Origin: Nitrospiria bacterium
Lineage (GTDB): Bacteria; Nitrospirota; Nitrospiria; Nitrospirales; UBA8639
DNA length: 21,327 bases
Assembly: GCA_030430725.1 (NCBI GenBank)
Contig: JAUIKP010000005.1
Coordinates: 1 to 21,327 of the forward strand
Reading direction: 5' to 3'
Shown: piece after piece, positions 7,579-15,262 of the stretch
Layout of the letters: the number at the start of each line of letters is the position of its first letter
How positions within the stretch are numbered: the first letter of the stretch is position 1
Program-made: the position numbers and the translations under genes
Notes under the pieces: model-generated
Seen by the model: the letters and a program-made list of their open reading frames with translations, nothing else
Told to the model about the DNA's origin: nothing
Database searches by the model: none

Positions 7579-10386
7579 ATGCCGTTGTTGCTACCTGATA
7601 AGAAATCTTCTCTGGGGCCCGATTTAGTCAAAAAATTGGGCCAGGATAAAGTTCGGTGGGATTGGGCCACGCTGAAAGCCTATTCCGTCGATGCCAGTAT
7701 CTACAAAATTCCGCCCCAAGTTGTGGTCCTTCCTGAGACAGAAGAAGACATTCATGCCGTGATGGAGTATGCCCTCAAGGTTGGGGTGCCTCTGACCCCT
7801 CGGGCCGCCGGAACGAATCTGACCGGATCAGCGATCGGAGCCGGCATTATTGTGGATATCTCCAGAATGAATCGATTGCTGGAAGTGAATCGGGACGAGC
7901 AATGGGCACGAGTGCAACCAGGCCTGGTGTTATCGGAATTCAATAAGCAGTTGGCCCCTCTGGGATTGATGTATGGGCCGGATCCTTCAAGCGGGGATAT
8001 GTGCAAATTAGGAGGCATGTTCGGCAACAACTCGGCCGGTCCGCATACGCTTCGATATGGATCGGTCAAGGACAACGTTCATTCTCTCCGGATTCGGCTG
8101 CTTACGGAGGGTTGGCTTGACGCTCAGTCCGTTTCTATTGGAGGACCGGCTCATACCTCGTTGTTGAAAGCGTATCCATCCCTAAAGGCGGTGTGGACCA
8201 TGCTTCAAGAGGGGCAAGCGTTAATTCGGGCCAAGCGTCCGAAGGTAAGTAAGAACAGTTCCGGTTATAACGTCTTTGATTTGGTCGATGGACTGGACCG
8301 GGGCGTATTTGAAGTACAAAAATTATTTATCGGTAGCGAAGGAACGCTTGGTATTATGAGTGAAGCCACCGTCAAGTTGGTTAAACGACCTGATGCGACT
8401 GTGACGGGTCTCATCCATTTTCGACATCTGGAGGGTATGGGCGAATCGGTTCCCCCCTTATTGGAGTTGAACCCGAATGCCTTGGAGGTGATGGATGGAA
8501 ATTCCTTGGATTTGATCGGGCGAAATCGCTATGGCATTCCATCAGATGCGGCAGCCACGCTGCTTATTGAATTTGATGAAGGTGAAGGAGAAGATCGTCG
8601 TCATCGCTTGATGGAGATGTGTCGAAGGTTTCCACTCACCGGGGAGGTGAGGTTGGCGTCGGATCCCGCCAAACAGGGGGAATTGTGGAAAGCCCGCAAG
8701 GCATTGTTTCCGATGCTCTATCGATTTGATCCTCACAAAAAACCCATAAACTTTGTCGATGATGTCGTCGTGCCGGCTTCACGCACCGGAGAGTTGATCC
8801 GCTATTTGGAAGAGTACTTTGGAGGACGATCGGTGCCGGTCGCCATTTTTGGACATGTGGGAAATGGCAATGCTCATATTGTGCCGCTGCTTGATTTGCA
8901 TAATCAACATGATGTTGCTGCCATGGTCGAGGCTCATCGGGAGATTCACCAGACCGTCTTAGACCGGTTTGACGGATCAATTTGTGGAGAACATGGAGAC
9001 GGGCGTATCCGCGCCGAGACGGTTCGCTTGATGTATGGCGAAGAGGTGTATCACATTTTTGTTCGAGTGAAGCAGGCGTTCGATCCACAGGGAATGATGA
9101 ATCCTGGTGTGAAAATCAGTGATACCTCCTTTACGGAACATATTGATGTGGAGCGTATGGGCAAAGCCTGTGCTACGTGTGCCAAATGTAATTCTGTGTG
9201 TCCGGTCTATGATGTGTTTCAGTCTGAAGATATGAGTGCGCGCGGGTGGTTCGAGATTGTGACGGCTTCAGATTACTCATATCTTCAATCCGAACGGGTG
9301 GTCGACGCTTGTTTGAATTGCAAGTCTTGCCGGACCATTTGTCCGGCCGGGGTCGATGTGTCCGACTTGATCCTTCAACGACGGGCGGAACATCCTAACG
9401 GGTTGGCCGGATGGGTTTTTGCCCTCCATGCCCGTCAATGGATTTTTCATCCCCTGTTAAAGCTCCTGGCATGGACCCAGTCTTTTTGGGATCGTCCGGT
9501 TATTCGAGGTGTGTTGGAAAAGCTGACTCGCCCGTTGTTGCGAAAGTTGGCTCCCACGGCAAAGATTCCTCGAGAAATGGTCCTGCCGACGTTTGCGAAA
9601 CGGCATTTGCGTGATCGGTATCCTGAACTGTGTCATTCCGAACACCTCCAACAGGCCTCAATTGGGTATTTTCATGGGTGTGCGGCCAACTATTTTGATG
9701 ATGGAGTGGGGGATGCCGTGATCGGTCTGTTAGCGGATTACGGTGTGAAGGTCGCTCTGCCTCCACAACGATGCTCAGGGACACCGATTGAAACCTACGG
9801 ATTACGGGATTTAGTAAAAGAAGGCGCCCGAGAAAATCTGACTCACCTGGCATCGTATGCCACTGTGATCACCAGTTGTGCTTCGTGTACGTTAAGCCTG
9901 AAAGATTATGCCACGCTGTTTCATGGAGAGCCGGAGGAAGCTGCAGCCATTGATTTATCCAAACGAGTCAAGCATATCTCTGAATTTCTTGTTGAACAGG
10001 GGATATCGTCAACGAATATGCACTCAACCCGGGTAGGGGCCGAGGGGAAGTTGGAGAAAGTGACGTACCATTCTTCCTGCCATCTTCGTGCCGCGGGTGT
10101 GTCTCAGGCTCCCAGAGACTTGTTAGCCTCTGTGGCTGACCTTGAATTTGTCGAAATGCAGGATGCCGATCGATGCGCGGGCGGAGCGGGTACGTATATC
10201 GTCAAAAATTATGAAACCTCTCAAAAGATTTTTCAGCGTAAGAAGCAGGCTATTCAGGAGAGTGGAGCTCAGGTGGTGGCTACGAGTTGCCCTGCATGTA
10301 TGATTCAGTTAAAAAACGGACTTCGTGGGATGGCGGAGGTCAAGCACATTGCGCAGGTCATGCGGGACCATCCCCGGAAGAAATAA
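7579..10386 (+). CDS. FAD-binding and Fe-S (GlcD/GlpC-type fusion) oxidoreductase
   Basis: A 935-residue fusion. Residues about 40-220 form the FAD-binding (PCMH) domain with LTPRAAGTNLTGSAIG and GGMFGNNSAGPHTLRYG. The FAD-linked oxidase C-terminal domain runs to about 510, with FGHVGNGNAHIVP and CGEHGDGR. Two ferredoxin-type 4Fe-4S sites follow: C531, C534, C537, C541 and C578, C581, C584, C588. Two CCG (cysteine-rich) domains come last, with C701, C732, C767/C770 and C834, C866, C904/C907, as in GlpC, LldE and heterodisulfide reductase. Such proteins oxidise 2-hydroxy acids (D-lactate, glycolate, 2-hydroxyglutarate) and pass electrons to quinone or another carrier. The exact substrate cannot be read here. 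All cluster cysteines are present. No transmembrane helix is obvious, so it is probably peripheral on the cytoplasmic membrane face. Confidence 0.9.
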   Translation: MPLLLPDKKSSLGPDLVKKLGQDKVRWDWATLKAYSVDASIYKIPPQVVVLPETEEDIHAVMEYALKVGVPLTPRAAGTNLTGSAIGAGIIVDISRMNRLLEVNRDEQWARVQPGLVLSEFNKQLAPLGLMYGPDPSSGDMCKLGGMFGNNSAGPHTLRYGSVKDNVHSLRIRLLTEGWLDAQSVSIGGPAHTSLLKAYPSLKAVWTMLQEGQALIRAKRPKVSKNSSGYNVFDLVDGLDRGVFEVQKLFIGSEGTLGIMSEATVKLVKRPDATVTGLIHFRHLEGMGESVPPLLELNPNALEVMDGNSLDLIGRNRYGIPSDAAATLLIEFDEGEGEDRRHRLMEMCRRFPLTGEVRLASDPAKQGELWKARKALFPMLYRFDPHKKPINFVDDVVVPASRTGELIRYLEEYFGGRSVPVAIFGHVGNGNAHIVPLLDLHNQHDVAAMVEAHREIHQTVLDRFDGSICGEHGDGRIRAETVRLMYGEEVYHIFVRVKQAFDPQGMMNPGVKISDTSFTEHIDVERMGKACATCAKCNSVCPVYDVFQSEDMSARGWFEIVTASDYSYLQSERVVDACLNCKSCRTICPAGVDVSDLILQRRAEHPNGLAGWVFALHARQWIFHPLLKLLAWTQSFWDRPVIRGVLEKLTRPLLRKLAPTAKIPREMVLPTFAKRHLRDRYPELCHSEHLQQASIGYFHGCAANYFDDGVGDAVIGLLADYGVKVALPPQRCSGTPIETYGLRDLVKEGARENLTHLASYATVITSCASCTLSLKDYATLFHGEPEEAAAIDLSKRVKHISEFLVEQGISSTNMHSTRVGAEGKLEKVTYHSSCHLRAAGVSQAPRDLLASVADLEFVEMQDADRCAGGAGTYIVKNYETSQKIFQRKKQAIQESGAQVVATSCPACMIQLKNGLRGMAEVKHIAQVMRDHPRKK

Positions 10387-10471
10387 AGGAATGCGATCGG
10401 GTGTTCTGGCGGGATATTATTGTGATAGTTGGAACTGGGATGGAAATTCATTTTTGCATGAGGAACACCGA

Positions 10472-10753
10472 ATGGTAAAAGTATTGATATTCGGTCTTGC
10501 ACTTCGTGAAGTGGTTGAAGACCAGGAAGTTGAAATTACGTTAGAGAATGCCACCACTATTCGGCAATTGCTGGAGGATTTCCCCGACCACTTTCAAGGG
10601 TTAATGCCGTTTCTCCATGCCAATGAACTCATGTTGACTATTAATCAAAAAATCTCCACTTTAGAAGCTCATGTGAGAAATGGAGACATTCTGAAAATAA
10701 CCCACCAGGGAGGTGAACACCACACGGATGGAGCGATGTGGCACAACCCTTAA
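10472..10753 (+). CDS. MoaD/ThiS-like ubiquitin-fold protein with post-GG tail
   Basis: 93 residues from ATG 10472, with GAGGA about 8 bases upstream. The sequence follows the sulfur-carrier ubiquitin-like pattern: MVKVLIFGLALREV, a TIRQLLEDFP helix, LMLTINQKI, then VRNGDILKITHQGG. In MoaD and ThiS the protein ends at the Gly-Gly, which is activated and carries sulfur. Here G80-G81 are followed by twelve more residues (EHHTDGAMWHNP). The pair is therefore either exposed by cleavage of the tail (as known for some carriers trimmed by JAMM proteases) or not used. It lies 85 bases after the FAD/Fe-S enzyme on the same strand and may share its transcript. No MoaE, MoeB or ThiF gene is in view. Confidence 0.65.
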   Translation: MVKVLIFGLALREVVEDQEVEITLENATTIRQLLEDFPDHFQGLMPFLHANELMLTINQKISTLEAHVRNGDILKITHQGGEHHTDGAMWHNP

Positions 10754-10820
10754 TATGGTCCGGTTTGCAAGGCATTTTTATTTGAGGGAAGGAAATCTTA
10801 TGGAAGATGGGGAAGTGGGA

Positions 10821-11036
10821 TTAGGTTGTCTCTTGTGAGGGAGGGGGCGCTTCCTCGTCACATTTTTTGCAATTGAGAATTGTTTTGAGATGGGCTCGAC
10901 GGCCTTCTGGTGTCAGAACCCATGGGCGAAAGCTCATTGGAGGTTGATGTCGAACATGCTGCCCATGTCCGCAGGCCAGATCCGCCACCCAATCATCCAC
11001 GTCATCTTGATGGAACCCGATAATCGGTTGTTTCAT
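10821..11036 (-). CDS. DUF3565 domain protein (71 aa)
   Basis: A small cytoplasmic protein with the conserved layout of DUF3565: MKQPIIGFHQDDVDDWVADL, then CGHGQHVRHQPPM, RPWVLTPEGR and LNCKKCDE. The cysteines (CGHGQH and CKKC) and histidines look like a metal-binding site, probably zinc; this is inferred. The tail EEAPPPSQETT is variable. It starts only two bases after the stop of the broken DUF4197 gene on the same strand, so the two were probably one operon. The function of the family is unknown. Confidence 0.85.
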   Translation of the reverse strand: MKQPIIGFHQDDVDDWVADLACGHGQHVRHQPPMSFRPWVLTPEGRRAHLKTILNCKKCDEEAPPPSQETT

Positions 11037-11038
11037 TC

Positions 11039-11809
11039 CTATTGAGACCTTAGTATTGTGTGAATGTGCCGAAAAAATATGCGGTTTTTTTGGCCAAAGA
11101 CGTCTTGCCGTAAATCTGTGACGCGGGCTGCGGGGTTCGTGCGGATTTTTTGTTCCTCCTTTGCCAACGTGCGAAACAGCCCGTCCAAGCTTTTTCCAAC
11201 CACATAGTCGTCCAGATCAAATTCCAGGACTTTAACAAACGGTAGCATCGAATATTGTTCCGTCAATTCTTTGTATTGTGTGGTTACTCGGACTTGGTTC
11301 ATTGTCTTCCCCGCGTCAGGTTTAAACGCTGTGGCAAGTTGATCACGGGTTTTACTTTGAAAATAATCGGTCGCGGCGCTATCTCCTCCTTCCAGAATTT
11401 TCTTGGCATCGTCAAAACTCATGTTGGTGACTGCATTCTTAAAAATGGGCTTGGCCAATGGAGCAGCCTTCTCGTCGGCCCGGTTCATGCTGACCACCAA
11501 TTCATCAATTCGAGGTCCGAATCCTGCAGGTTGAAGAGCTTTTCCCATGGGTTGAAGCTTTTCGGGTAATAAGATTTTTATAGATTCATTTTTTAAAAAG
11601 CCGTTTGTGTTGCCAGTGAGTCTTGCCGTATTTTCCGTTCAGACGATTCGTGCTTCATTAAGGCCAGAGGTTATTTGGGCATCTCCGAGAGTTTTTGCGC
11701 CAGGCAGAGACTATTTATCGATCTCTTTTGCAAAGTCACCAGATTGTGCGAAGGTGATTTGCGGAAGGAGCAATAGGAGAAAACTCGTGATGACGGGAGA
11801 TATGAACAT
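11039..11809 (-). pseudogene. DUF4197 gene inactivated by two in-frame stop codons
   Basis: Read from ATG at 11807-11809, the frame gives a signal peptide (MFISPVITSFLLLLLPQITF, then AQS), then TAG at 11711-11713, then SLPGAKTLGDAQITSGLNEA, then TGA at 11639-11641, then TENTARLTGNTNGFLKNES, IKILLPEKLQPMGKALQPAG and, with no further stop, the whole remainder of a DUF4197 protein (FGPRIDELVVSMNRADEKAA, FDDAKKILEGGDSAATDYF, LEFDLDDYVVGKSLDGLF, ending in LRSQ). All parts are in one frame, with no frameshift, and the segments on both sides of each stop match the family order. Two single-base nonsense changes are the simplest reading. DUF4197 proteins are exported and of unknown function. An open frame from ATG 11546-11548 (169 aa) remains but lacks the signal peptide and the N-terminal third. 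Confidence 0.85.
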
Positions 11810-12077
11810 TGTTCATTCCTCTTCGGTACAAGGAAGTCAAGGACTAAGAGGGGGAGATTGAGGAAAATGGGAACGAGAAGGGACACAAAATACGATACGT
11901 CTGATATTCTCTTCCTGTGAGATGGGACCCATAAGGAAGAGGGGGACGCTTGCGCCCTGGGATTATCCTGGGGAGGATAGACTAAAAAACATACGCAGTC
12001 TTCGAATCTCAGGAGGCAAAATCCAGCTCTTCCTCATGGGTGGTTCAAAAGCACCCTGGAGTGTGAGATGCCTCAAG
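11810..12077. other. 268-base gap without a supported gene
   Basis: This stretch separates the DUF4197 pseudogene from the zinc-ribbon gene, both on the minus strand. It should hold the former promoter of the DUF4197/DUF3565 unit. I see no clear promoter, terminator hairpin or coding frame with family similarity; a 61-codon plus-strand frame at 11922 has no ribosome binding site and no recognisable features. Confidence 0.4.
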
Positions 12078-12443
12078 TTAACCTATGGGAGTGCAGCTCA
12101 TCCCTGATCCCTTGCCTTTATTCGATGATGCTAAAGGCCTGGAGAGGAGCGGACGAGTCTTCTTTTTCATCGTTTCTCGTTGAGGGTTGAGGCGATTTTC
12201 CAAGATTACGGGATCAATGACTTCGCCACACTGCAGACACCGTTTGGTCAGGATTTCCATTCCACCGGCATCATAATTCACATTCATGCACCAATGGGAG
12301 ACCATAAATCCTCCACAACGCGTACACGTATCCGAGTGCCTTGGATCTGACGTTTTTTTACTGGGAGCGGAATGAGCCGCTTCATGCTTAATGGGACTTT
12401 TCCCAAGGGTGGGGGTCTTTTTCTGTATTCCGAAATGTCCCAT
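12078..12443 (-). CDS. Small zinc-ribbon protein
   Basis: 121 residues starting MGHFGIQ. ATG 12441-12443 is preferred because AAGGAG lies six bases upstream; an ATG nine codons earlier in frame lacks this. The centre carries two paired cysteine knuckles, C40-TRC43 (CTRCGGFM) and C69-LQC72 (RCLQCGEVID), a typical zinc ribbon that binds one zinc ion. The flanks are basic and low in order (KKTPTLGKSPIKHEAAHSAP and RETMKKKTRPLLSRPLASSN). No membrane segment is present. It probably acts as a nucleic-acid or protein-binding factor, but this is inference from the fold. It is followed by an unusually AT-rich upstream region. Confidence 0.75.
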   Translation of the reverse strand: MGHFGIQKKTPTLGKSPIKHEAAHSAPSKKTSDPRHSDTCTRCGGFMVSHWCMNVNYDAGGMEILTKRCLQCGEVIDPVILENRLNPQRETMKKKTRPLLSRPLASSNKGKGSGMSCTPIG

Positions 12444-12786
12444 ATGTATCTCCTTATCTCTGATTGTCATGACATATATATAATAGTGTCTTGTTGATAG
12501 ATATAGCTCTTTGATCTTAAGTCAAGATTAATCCAATATTAAAAAATCCTCATAATTGTATTTTGAGAATCCAAAAAAAATCAAAAATGTGAAAAAACCT
12601 TTAATAATTAAATAGATTGAATATTTATATTTAGGAATTTATGTTTAAGCTATCAAGCCTAGGTAATAAAGCCTAAAAAACAAAAATGAATGAGGATCTC
12701 AGAGGGAGGGATTGCTTGTTAAGAACCGGATGGTTTTGGGCTCAAAAATGGACAATCAGAACAATTATCGGAAGCGAAATTCCCTC
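12444..12786. promoter_or_regulatory. AT-rich upstream region of the zinc-ribbon gene
   Basis: About 340 bases without a gene between the zinc-ribbon gene and the exported-protein gene. Positions about 12475-12690 are strikingly A/T rich, with long A runs (for example ccaaaaaaaatcaaaaatg), unlike the rest of the window. On the minus strand, reading toward the zinc-ribbon gene, TTGATA (12656-12651), a 17-base spacer and TAAATA (12633-12628) form a promoter-like pair, and TTGACT (12525-12520) lies nearer the gene. Such tracts are typical of curved DNA with an upstream-element or nucleoid-protein role. No coding frame is apparent. Confidence 0.4.
12628..12656 (-). promoter_or_regulatory. Possible sigma-70-type promoter upstream of the zinc-ribbon gene
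   Basis: On the minus strand TTGATA (12656-12651) and TAAATA (12633-12628) are separated by exactly 17 bases within the AT-rich region, pointing to the zinc-ribbon gene about 185 bases away. AT-rich DNA produces such matches by chance, so this is weak. Confidence 0.25.
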
Positions 12787-13347
12787 TTACCGCCAACGAA
12801 AGTGAACAGGGGTGGTCTTTTCCCCGGATAGACTGATGCGTTTTTCAATAGTGGTTCCACCTGAATCGGTTGCTTTGACCACATAGTTTCCTGGAGAAAG
12901 GTTGAGAAATAACCATGGACCTTGTACCTCTTCACCTGGAATGGATACGAGTGTTGTCTGATCCGAGTTGAGCACCTCAACCGTCACTCCAGCTAAAAAA
13001 GCACGTTCGCCCTTCACAAAAATCAACTTAAGGGAATATGGCGGGTAGGACAGGCTCCGTTCCTCTTTACCTAATCCGGCGCTGAAATATTGAACACCAT
13101 TCTGCTCATGGAGAGGGAACCTGAGCTTATCCGGGATGCTTCCGTCTTTCAGTGGAATTTCTAAAAACTTGGAGAGAGGTTCCGAGCCTTCGTCTGGGGC
13201 AGCCCAGGATAAGGCGGTAGGGGTTACCAAGCTTATGATCATCAAAAGATATGCACCCACTCCCAACGTGCCAGACAACTTTTTGTGTTGGACTTCCAAG
13301 CATTTTTTTTTATCTGTTGTCGACCTGTCGGTTATTCCTGATCCCAC
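12787..13347 (-). CDS. Exported protein with C-terminal beta-sandwich-like domain
   Basis: 186 residues with a GTG start at 13345-13347, chosen because GGAGGAGGT lies just upstream. A long basic lead (residues 1-27) precedes a hydrophobic stretch LGVGAYLLMIISLVTPTALS and a likely signal peptidase site near WAA-PDEG (residue 50). The mature part has no cysteine. Its C-terminal section (about 115-186: FLAGVTVEVLNSDQTTLVS, GPWLFLNLSPGNYVVKATD, EKRISLSGEKTTPVHFRWR) has the shape of a carboxypeptidase-regulatory-like or Ig-like domain, in which a small beta sandwich carries a 'L.PG.Y.v.a' turn. A periplasmic or surface binding role is inferred. I do not recognise a named family. It lies between the zinc-ribbon gene and rmuC, all on the same strand, but with large gaps. 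Confidence 0.7.
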   Translation of the reverse strand: MGSGITDRSTTDKKKCLEVQHKKLSGTLGVGAYLLMIISLVTPTALSWAAPDEGSEPLSKFLEIPLKDGSIPDKLRFPLHEQNGVQYFSAGLGKEERSLSYPPYSLKLIFVKGERAFLAGVTVEVLNSDQTTLVSIPGEEVQGPWLFLNLSPGNYVVKATDSGGTTIEKRISLSGEKTTPVHFRWR

Positions 13348-13416
13348 GGGCGATACCTCCTCCTTTCCAATATCAATATAAGGTTAAGTTTCTAAATTAA
13401 CTCTCGCATAACAACA

Positions 13417-13443
13417 ATTATAATAACAATTTATGGTACTCAA
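13417..13443 (-). promoter_or_regulatory. Possible promoter for the exported-protein gene
   Basis: A perfect TATAAT on the minus strand (13422-13417) with TTGAGT (13443-13438) 15 bases upstream, about 70 bases before the GTG start at 13347 in an AT-rich gap. The -10 match is perfect; the spacer is shorter than the usual 17. Confidence 0.35.
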
Positions 13444-13588
13444 GAATAGCGCTAATATGAAATTGATCCAAATCTGGCCCAAGGTACACACGGGGGCAGA
13501 AAGAGCGGAGCAAACCTTATTCAAGGAAAATCCTTTTGCAAGGGAATGGCCGATCCAGAATGCGGGAGGGAAACATGCGTTTTTTAAC

Positions 13589-15061
13589 CTATGAAGATGC
13601 GCGCGGCAGGTCTTCTGGTGATGGTTTTATTTCCCCAGGCGGTCTTGGCAGTTGTTCGACGGATTTGAGGTCTATGACGTCTTTTTTGGCATTAATCCCG
13701 AGCGATTTGAATTTCCTGGCCGTGGGCCAGATACGATTCTCCAATGAGGTGACGGTCGCATTATAGCATTCGACGGTCCGACCTAACGCTTGTCCAATTT
13801 TCCCAAAATGTTCTGCCAGATTGCCCAAACGATCAGCGAGTTCTTGTCCGAGGATACTGATGCGTTGGGCCCCTTCCGCTACCTGTTCCTGTCGCCAGCC
13901 ATAGGCAATGGCACGCAACAAGGCAATGAATGTGGTGGGTGTGGCAATGACGACTTTTTTCGTCAAGGCCGACTCGACGAGGGACGGGTCCCGTTCGGCA
14001 GCGGCTGCTAAGAACGAATCATTGGGGATGAATAAGACCACAAATTCCGGAGCGGCTGGAAATTGATCCCAATATTCCTTTGAGGCTAATTGACTGATAT
14101 GACGTTTTACCTGGCCGAGATGTCGATTGAGGGCGGCTTCCCGATCTTCGTCCGTGTGCGTTTCCAGGCTATCTAAAAACGCACTGAGCGGTACTTTGGA
14201 ATCAACCACCACATCTCTTCCTGCCGGGAGCTTGACGATCATATCGGGACGCAAACGTCCAGTATCGGAGGAGACGCTTTCCTGTTCAAAGAAATCGCAG
14301 TTTGCTGACATGCCGGCCAATTCGGCGGTTTTTCGAAGCGCGATTTCTCCCCAGCGTCCTCGAACCTGGGGTGATCGTAAGGCATTGACCAATTTAGATG
14401 TTTCCGCTTGGAGGGTGGCATGGGCGGCAGCCAATTGGCGTAACTGTTCTCCTACGATACTTAGTTCACGAAGCCGCTTATCTTCTAAGGCTTGAGATTC
14501 TTTTTGGTAGGTACGTAGGGATTCGGTCAGCGGCTCCAATAAGGATTCAATAGAGGTATGGCGTTGATCGAAGGAAGCCGTTGCCTCTTCCTTGAGGGCT
14601 TTAAACTTTTCCTCGGCCAGGGTCAGGAACCCCCTATTATTCCCGTCCAGAGCTTCCGAGGCTAGAGAGCGAAAGGTGTCTGACAAGGACAATTTTGCAT
14701 CCTCCAGCAAGGCCCGCTGTTCGGCCAAGTGTCGTTGCGTATTTTGGAGGTTTGTTTCGGCTGACACTTTGGCCACCTCCATCAGACGAAATTCCTGATA
14801 AATCTGTTCCCGTTCGCGCTGCAGGGTCGCGAGTTGGGTCCGGAGTTCTCCGGCCTGGGCTTGGGCTGATGCAAGCCGGGTGGCGGTCTCTTGTAAGGCT
14901 TGAATCTTCTTTCCCCGATAGAGAATGGAACATATCGCCCACGCGATGATCACTCCGACCAGCAAGCCGGACAGGAACACCCATAATATTTGAGAGTCGA
15001 AAGAGGTGATCATGCTTGAGAAGAGAGAATCCAGCCGGACTCCGAATCTTGCTTCCATCAT
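13589..15061 (-). CDS. rmuC: RmuC-type DNA recombination protein
   Basis: 490 residues of the RmuC family, which limits inversions at inverted repeats in E. coli and has a PD-(D/E)XK-like nuclease core. An N-terminal membrane helix (about 26-48, ILWVFLSGLLVGVIIAWAIC) is followed by a long coiled coil to about 250 (LASAQAQAGELRTQLATLQR and so on). The core is unmistakable: LRSPQVRGRWGEIALRKTAE, DMIVKLPAGRDVVVDSKVPL with the acidic/lysine pair, EYWDQFPAAPEFVVLFIPND and KKVVIATPTTFIALLRAIAY. The C-terminal tail is Pro/Ser rich. Start codon choice among the early methionines (residues 1, 2, 17) is uncertain. It diverges from ftsH across about 200 bases. Confidence 0.93.
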   Translation of the reverse strand: MMEARFGVRLDSLFSSMITSFDSQILWVFLSGLLVGVIIAWAICSILYRGKKIQALQETATRLASAQAQAGELRTQLATLQREREQIYQEFRLMEVAKVSAETNLQNTQRHLAEQRALLEDAKLSLSDTFRSLASEALDGNNRGFLTLAEEKFKALKEEATASFDQRHTSIESLLEPLTESLRTYQKESQALEDKRLRELSIVGEQLRQLAAAHATLQAETSKLVNALRSPQVRGRWGEIALRKTAELAGMSANCDFFEQESVSSDTGRLRPDMIVKLPAGRDVVVDSKVPLSAFLDSLETHTDEDREAALNRHLGQVKRHISQLASKEYWDQFPAAPEFVVLFIPNDSFLAAAAERDPSLVESALTKKVVIATPTTFIALLRAIAYGWRQEQVAEGAQRISILGQELADRLGNLAEHFGKIGQALGRTVECYNATVTSLENRIWPTARKFKSLGINAKKDVIDLKSVEQLPRPPGEIKPSPEDLPRASS

Positions 15062-15262
15062 AGCGAATTGGCAATGATCCTCAAATGTTTCAATCCCTGG
15101 CCCATGATGAAAGAGGCGGATGGTATTACCGTCGGGAACAATCGTTCAGGGAAGAATTTTGACCCATTTCGATAGACGTATTTCTGATTCTTGGGTACAG
15201 TAGGATTATATTCACTTCATGCGATTCAGGGTCACGCAGGAACAGAGGTTAGGATAGCAAAT

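Noticed and set aside
11639..11713. Stop-codon reassignment or selenocysteine as an explanation for the TAG and TGA in the DUF4197 gene
   Set aside because: Two different stop codons are involved, other genes in the window end in TAG and TGA, and no SECIS-like hairpin is evident next to the TGA. Pseudogene is simpler.
11922..12107. 61-codon plus-strand frame between the DUF4197 pseudogene and the zinc-ribbon gene
   Set aside because: No ribosome binding site, no recognisable domain, and its end overlaps the 3' end of the zinc-ribbon gene.
13536..13766. 76-codon plus-strand frame
   Set aside because: Most of it is antisense to the 3' end of rmuC and it has no family-like sequence.
15191..15262. 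Upstream start for FtsH
   Set aside because: The extra 24 residues do not resemble any FtsH N-terminus, while [14 protein letters not shown] from 15263 does.
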